Below the pieces are notes generated by a model. That model saw only the letters and a program-made list of their open reading frames with translations, ran no database searches and was not told the origin of the DNA. From positions 6,880,319 to 6,944,318 of the forward strand of contig NZ_CM002285.1 in the NCBI RefSeq assembly GCF_000497445.1: a stretch of DNA of 64,000 nucleotides, given 5' to 3'. Each line of letters opens with the position of its first letter. Position 1 is the first letter of the stretch. Position numbers and translations under genes: made by a program. The stretch is from Streptomyces roseochromogenus subsp. oscitans DS 12.976. Lineage in GTDB: Bacteria; Actinomycetota; Actinomycetes; Streptomycetales; Streptomycetaceae. Positions 62,324 to 64,000 of the stretch are shown piece by piece.

Positions 62324-63220
62324 ATGCCTCCGTCCATCCGTAAGCTCACCGGCCGTATCGGCGCAGTCGTCGAGGGCGTCGACCTCGCGGCGCCACCGGA
62401 CTTCTCGACGATCACCACGCTCCGGGACGCCCTCAACGAGCACAAGGCGATCGTGTTCGACGGCGTGCGGCTCGACAACGCCGGCCAGGAGCGTGTGGCC
62501 GGGTGGTTCGGCGAGCTGACGACCGCTCATCCGAACGTGCCGGCGGCAGACGGCACGACGAACGTGCTCGCCGTCGACAGTGAGACGTCCAAGGCCAACG
62601 AATGGCACACGGACGTCACCTTCGTTGTCAACCCGCCGCAGCTCACCACGCTCCGGTCGATCGTGACCCCGCCGTACGGAGGCGAGACGCTCATCGCCAA
62701 CGCCGCCGCGGCCTATCGCGACCTCCCCGAACCGCTGCGCTCCCTTGCCGACACGCTGCGCGTCGTGCACACGAACCAGTACGACTACGCGCGCCCCGCG
62801 GCCGTGACCGCCGAACGGCAGGAGTACGACCGTGTCTTCGTCTCGACGCCCTACGAGGCCGAGCACCCGGTCGTGCGGGTGCATCCGCTGACGGGTGAAC
62901 GCGGTTTGTTCATCGGCGGGTTCGCCAAGCGGATCGTCGGGCTGTCGGGCAGTGACTCGGTGGATCTGCTGCGCATCCTGCAGTCGTACGTGACCCGCCC
63001 GGAGAACATCCTGCGCTGGACCTGGTCCCCGAACCAGCTGCTGATCTTCGACAACCGGATCACCCAGCACTACGGGGTGGACAACTACGACGACCACCCG
63101 CGCCGCCTCAACCGGGTGACGGTCGCGGGTGAGGTGCCGACCGGTGTCGACGGCCGCCGCAGCGAGCAGCTCGTCGGCGATTCCTCGCACTACAGCAGTG
63201 TGTTGGCGGAGGCGGCATGA
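62324..63220 (+). CDS. TauD/TfdA-family Fe(II)/2-oxoglutarate dioxygenase (AtsK-like)
   Basis: 298-residue dioxygenase releasing sulfite or sulfate from organosulfur compounds, close to AtsK and Rv3406 in pattern. ANEWHTDVTF (His-x-Asp, about residues 93-95), GGETLIANAAAAY and FDNRITQHYGVDNYDD are present. The usual third iron ligand sits in a x-His-Arg-Val/Ala-T position; here the stretch reads RRLNRVTVAG, with Asn instead of His. ATG 62324 follows GGGAGGGA. The stop overlaps the permease start (ATGA). Confidence 0.9.
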   Translation: MPPSIRKLTGRIGAVVEGVDLAAPPDFSTITTLRDALNEHKAIVFDGVRLDNAGQERVAGWFGELTTAHPNVPAADGTTNVLAVDSETSKANEWHTDVTFVVNPPQLTTLRSIVTPPYGGETLIANAAAAYRDLPEPLRSLADTLRVVHTNQYDYARPAAVTAERQEYDRVFVSTPYEAEHPVVRVHPLTGERGLFIGGFAKRIVGLSGSDSVDLLRILQSYVTRPENILRWTWSPNQLLIFDNRITQHYGVDNYDDHPRRLNRVTVAGEVPTGVDGRRSEQLVGDSSHYSSVLAEAA

Positions 63221-64000
63221 CCGAGCTCAGCCTCAAGGCGGCGGCCGTCACCGAGCGCCCGGACGCCGAGACGGCGAGCGCGCGGGAACGCGAGGTGTTC
63301 CTGCCGCGCGACGCCCGCCGAAGCACATCACTCAGCACACTCCGCGAGCGCCTGCGCTGGCCGCTGGGCATCTACACGACTCCGGTCGCGATCCTCATCG
63401 CCTGGGAGGCGCTCGCCCGGGCCGGAGTGGTGTCGAAGACCTACGCCCCGGCGCCGACCTCGATCGTGAAGTCAGCCGCCGATCTGTGGCAACAGGGCGT
63501 CCTCGGGCCCGACTTGGCCATTTCGCTGCAGCGGGCCGGCATCGGTCTGGCGATCGGTCTGACGGTGGGGATCGTCACCGGCGTGCTCGGCGGGCTGCTG
63601 CGCAGCGGCGAGTACCTGTTCAACGGCCTCGTGCAGGTGCTCAACACGATCCCCCTCCTCGCCGTACTGCCGTTGATGATCGTGTGGTTCGGCATCGACG
63701 AACTCACCAAGGTGCTGCTGATCTCCTTCGGCGCCGGCGTCCCGATGTATCTCAACCTTTTCGCCGCGATCCGGGGCGTCGACCAGCGGCTGATCGAGAT
63801 GGCGCGCACGACGGGTGCGGGCACCTGGCGCCTGGTGACGCGGGTGCTCGTGCCCGGAGCCCTGCCGGGGTTCCTGGTCGGCCTGCGGTTCTCCCTCGCA
63901 TACAGCGTCCTGGGCCTGGTCGCAGCCGAAACGGTCAACGCCGACAAGGGACTCGGCTTCCTCATCACTCAGGGGCAGACCTATCTGCAGACCAACCAGG
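63217..64000 (+). CDS. ssuC: Sulfonate/taurine ABC transporter permease, SsuC/TauC type (partial)
   Basis: 261 residues visible, running off the right edge. A charged N-terminus of about 45 residues precedes transmembrane helices from YTTPVAILIAWEAL onward. The EAA loop is EMARTTGAGTWRLVTRVLVPGALP, typical of SsuC. Coupled to the dioxygenase by an ATGA overlap. The ATPase and binding protein are expected beyond the edge. Confidence 0.92.
   Translation, partial: MTELSLKAAAVTERPDAETASAREREVFLPRDARRSTSLSTLRERLRWPLGIYTTPVAILIAWEALARAGVVSKTYAPAPTSIVKSAADLWQQGVLGPDLAISLQRAGIGLAIGLTVGIVTGVLGGLLRSGEYLFNGLVQVLNTIPLLAVLPLMIVWFGIDELTKVLLISFGAGVPMYLNLFAAIRGVDQRLIEMARTTGAGTWRLVTRVLVPGALPGFLVGLRFSLAYSVLGLVAAETVNADKGLGFLITQGQTYLQTNQ

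Overview
This window is about 72% G+C, has the codon-position bias of a high-G+C actinomycete, and is packed with families typical of Streptomyces: SCO2322-family protein, SigE-type sigma factor, GTG starts, 4-bp stop/start overlaps, a type-A RNase P RNA, and F420/LLM oxidoreductases. I read it as a chromosomal segment of a Streptomyces species. Most of it looks like ordinary core chromosome. Accessory pieces sit at about 15.3-17.1 kb (IscB element) and 43.9-52.3 kb (toxin island), with sulfur-acquisition operons from 52 kb to the right edge.

Layout. 1-2.8 kb: leftward cobalt/cobalamin acquisition operon (alpha/alpha-barrel surface protein, SCO2322-family protein, EcfT permease) behind a cobalamin riboswitch. 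2.8-5.7 kb: a metallo-beta-lactamase-fold hydrolase, divergent from an aldehyde dehydrogenase-ferredoxin pair, with an 18-bp palindrome between them. 5.7-15.2 kb: secreted and regulatory genes, a KstR-like TetR repressor, and a glycosyltransferase-methyltransferase-alpha/alpha-barrel operon. 15.3-18.3 kb: a complete IscB RNA-guided nuclease with a structured upstream RNA, placed between an intact cell-wall amidase and a decayed copy of that amidase's C-terminus. 18.3-29 kb: two MFS exporters, an SCP-x-like thiolase, a sigma factor, and a two-component system whose kinase and regulator are separated by an arabinofuranosidase gene. 29.2-32.2 kb: MaoC hydratase, zinc alcohol dehydrogenase and SDR. 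34.2-41.5 kb: conserved core genes (Nif3-like, zinc-ribbon, RNase H/CobC, KDPG aldolase, YaaA, RNB nuclease). 41.7-43.9 kb: AraC regulator, EamA transporter and rnpB.

43.9-52.3 kb is an accessory island of lower G+C in parts. It holds a broken erythromycin-esterase gene and a secreted RHS polymorphic toxin with a papain-fold C-terminus, followed by an Imm35-like immunity gene. Its right end cuts off the gene next to the sulfur operon. 52.3-64 kb holds sulfur-linked genes: an oligopeptide-type ABC transporter with LLM monooxygenases, and a divergent TauD-SsuC operon. Each group is preceded by a short leader peptide with the R-R-H-I-D-L signature and terminal Cys codons, which suggests cysteine-responsive attenuation.

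Three near-palindromes matching TnnAACnnGTTnnA, the KstR operator, lie upstream of the kstR-like gene, the thiolase and the MaoC-ADH-SDR operon. They tie scattered genes into one predicted regulon resembling the peroxisomal MFE-2/SCP-x beta-oxidation modules. The best candidates for an unusual system are the IscB/omegaRNA locus and its amidase context, the KstR-type regulon, and the RHS toxin/immunity pair.
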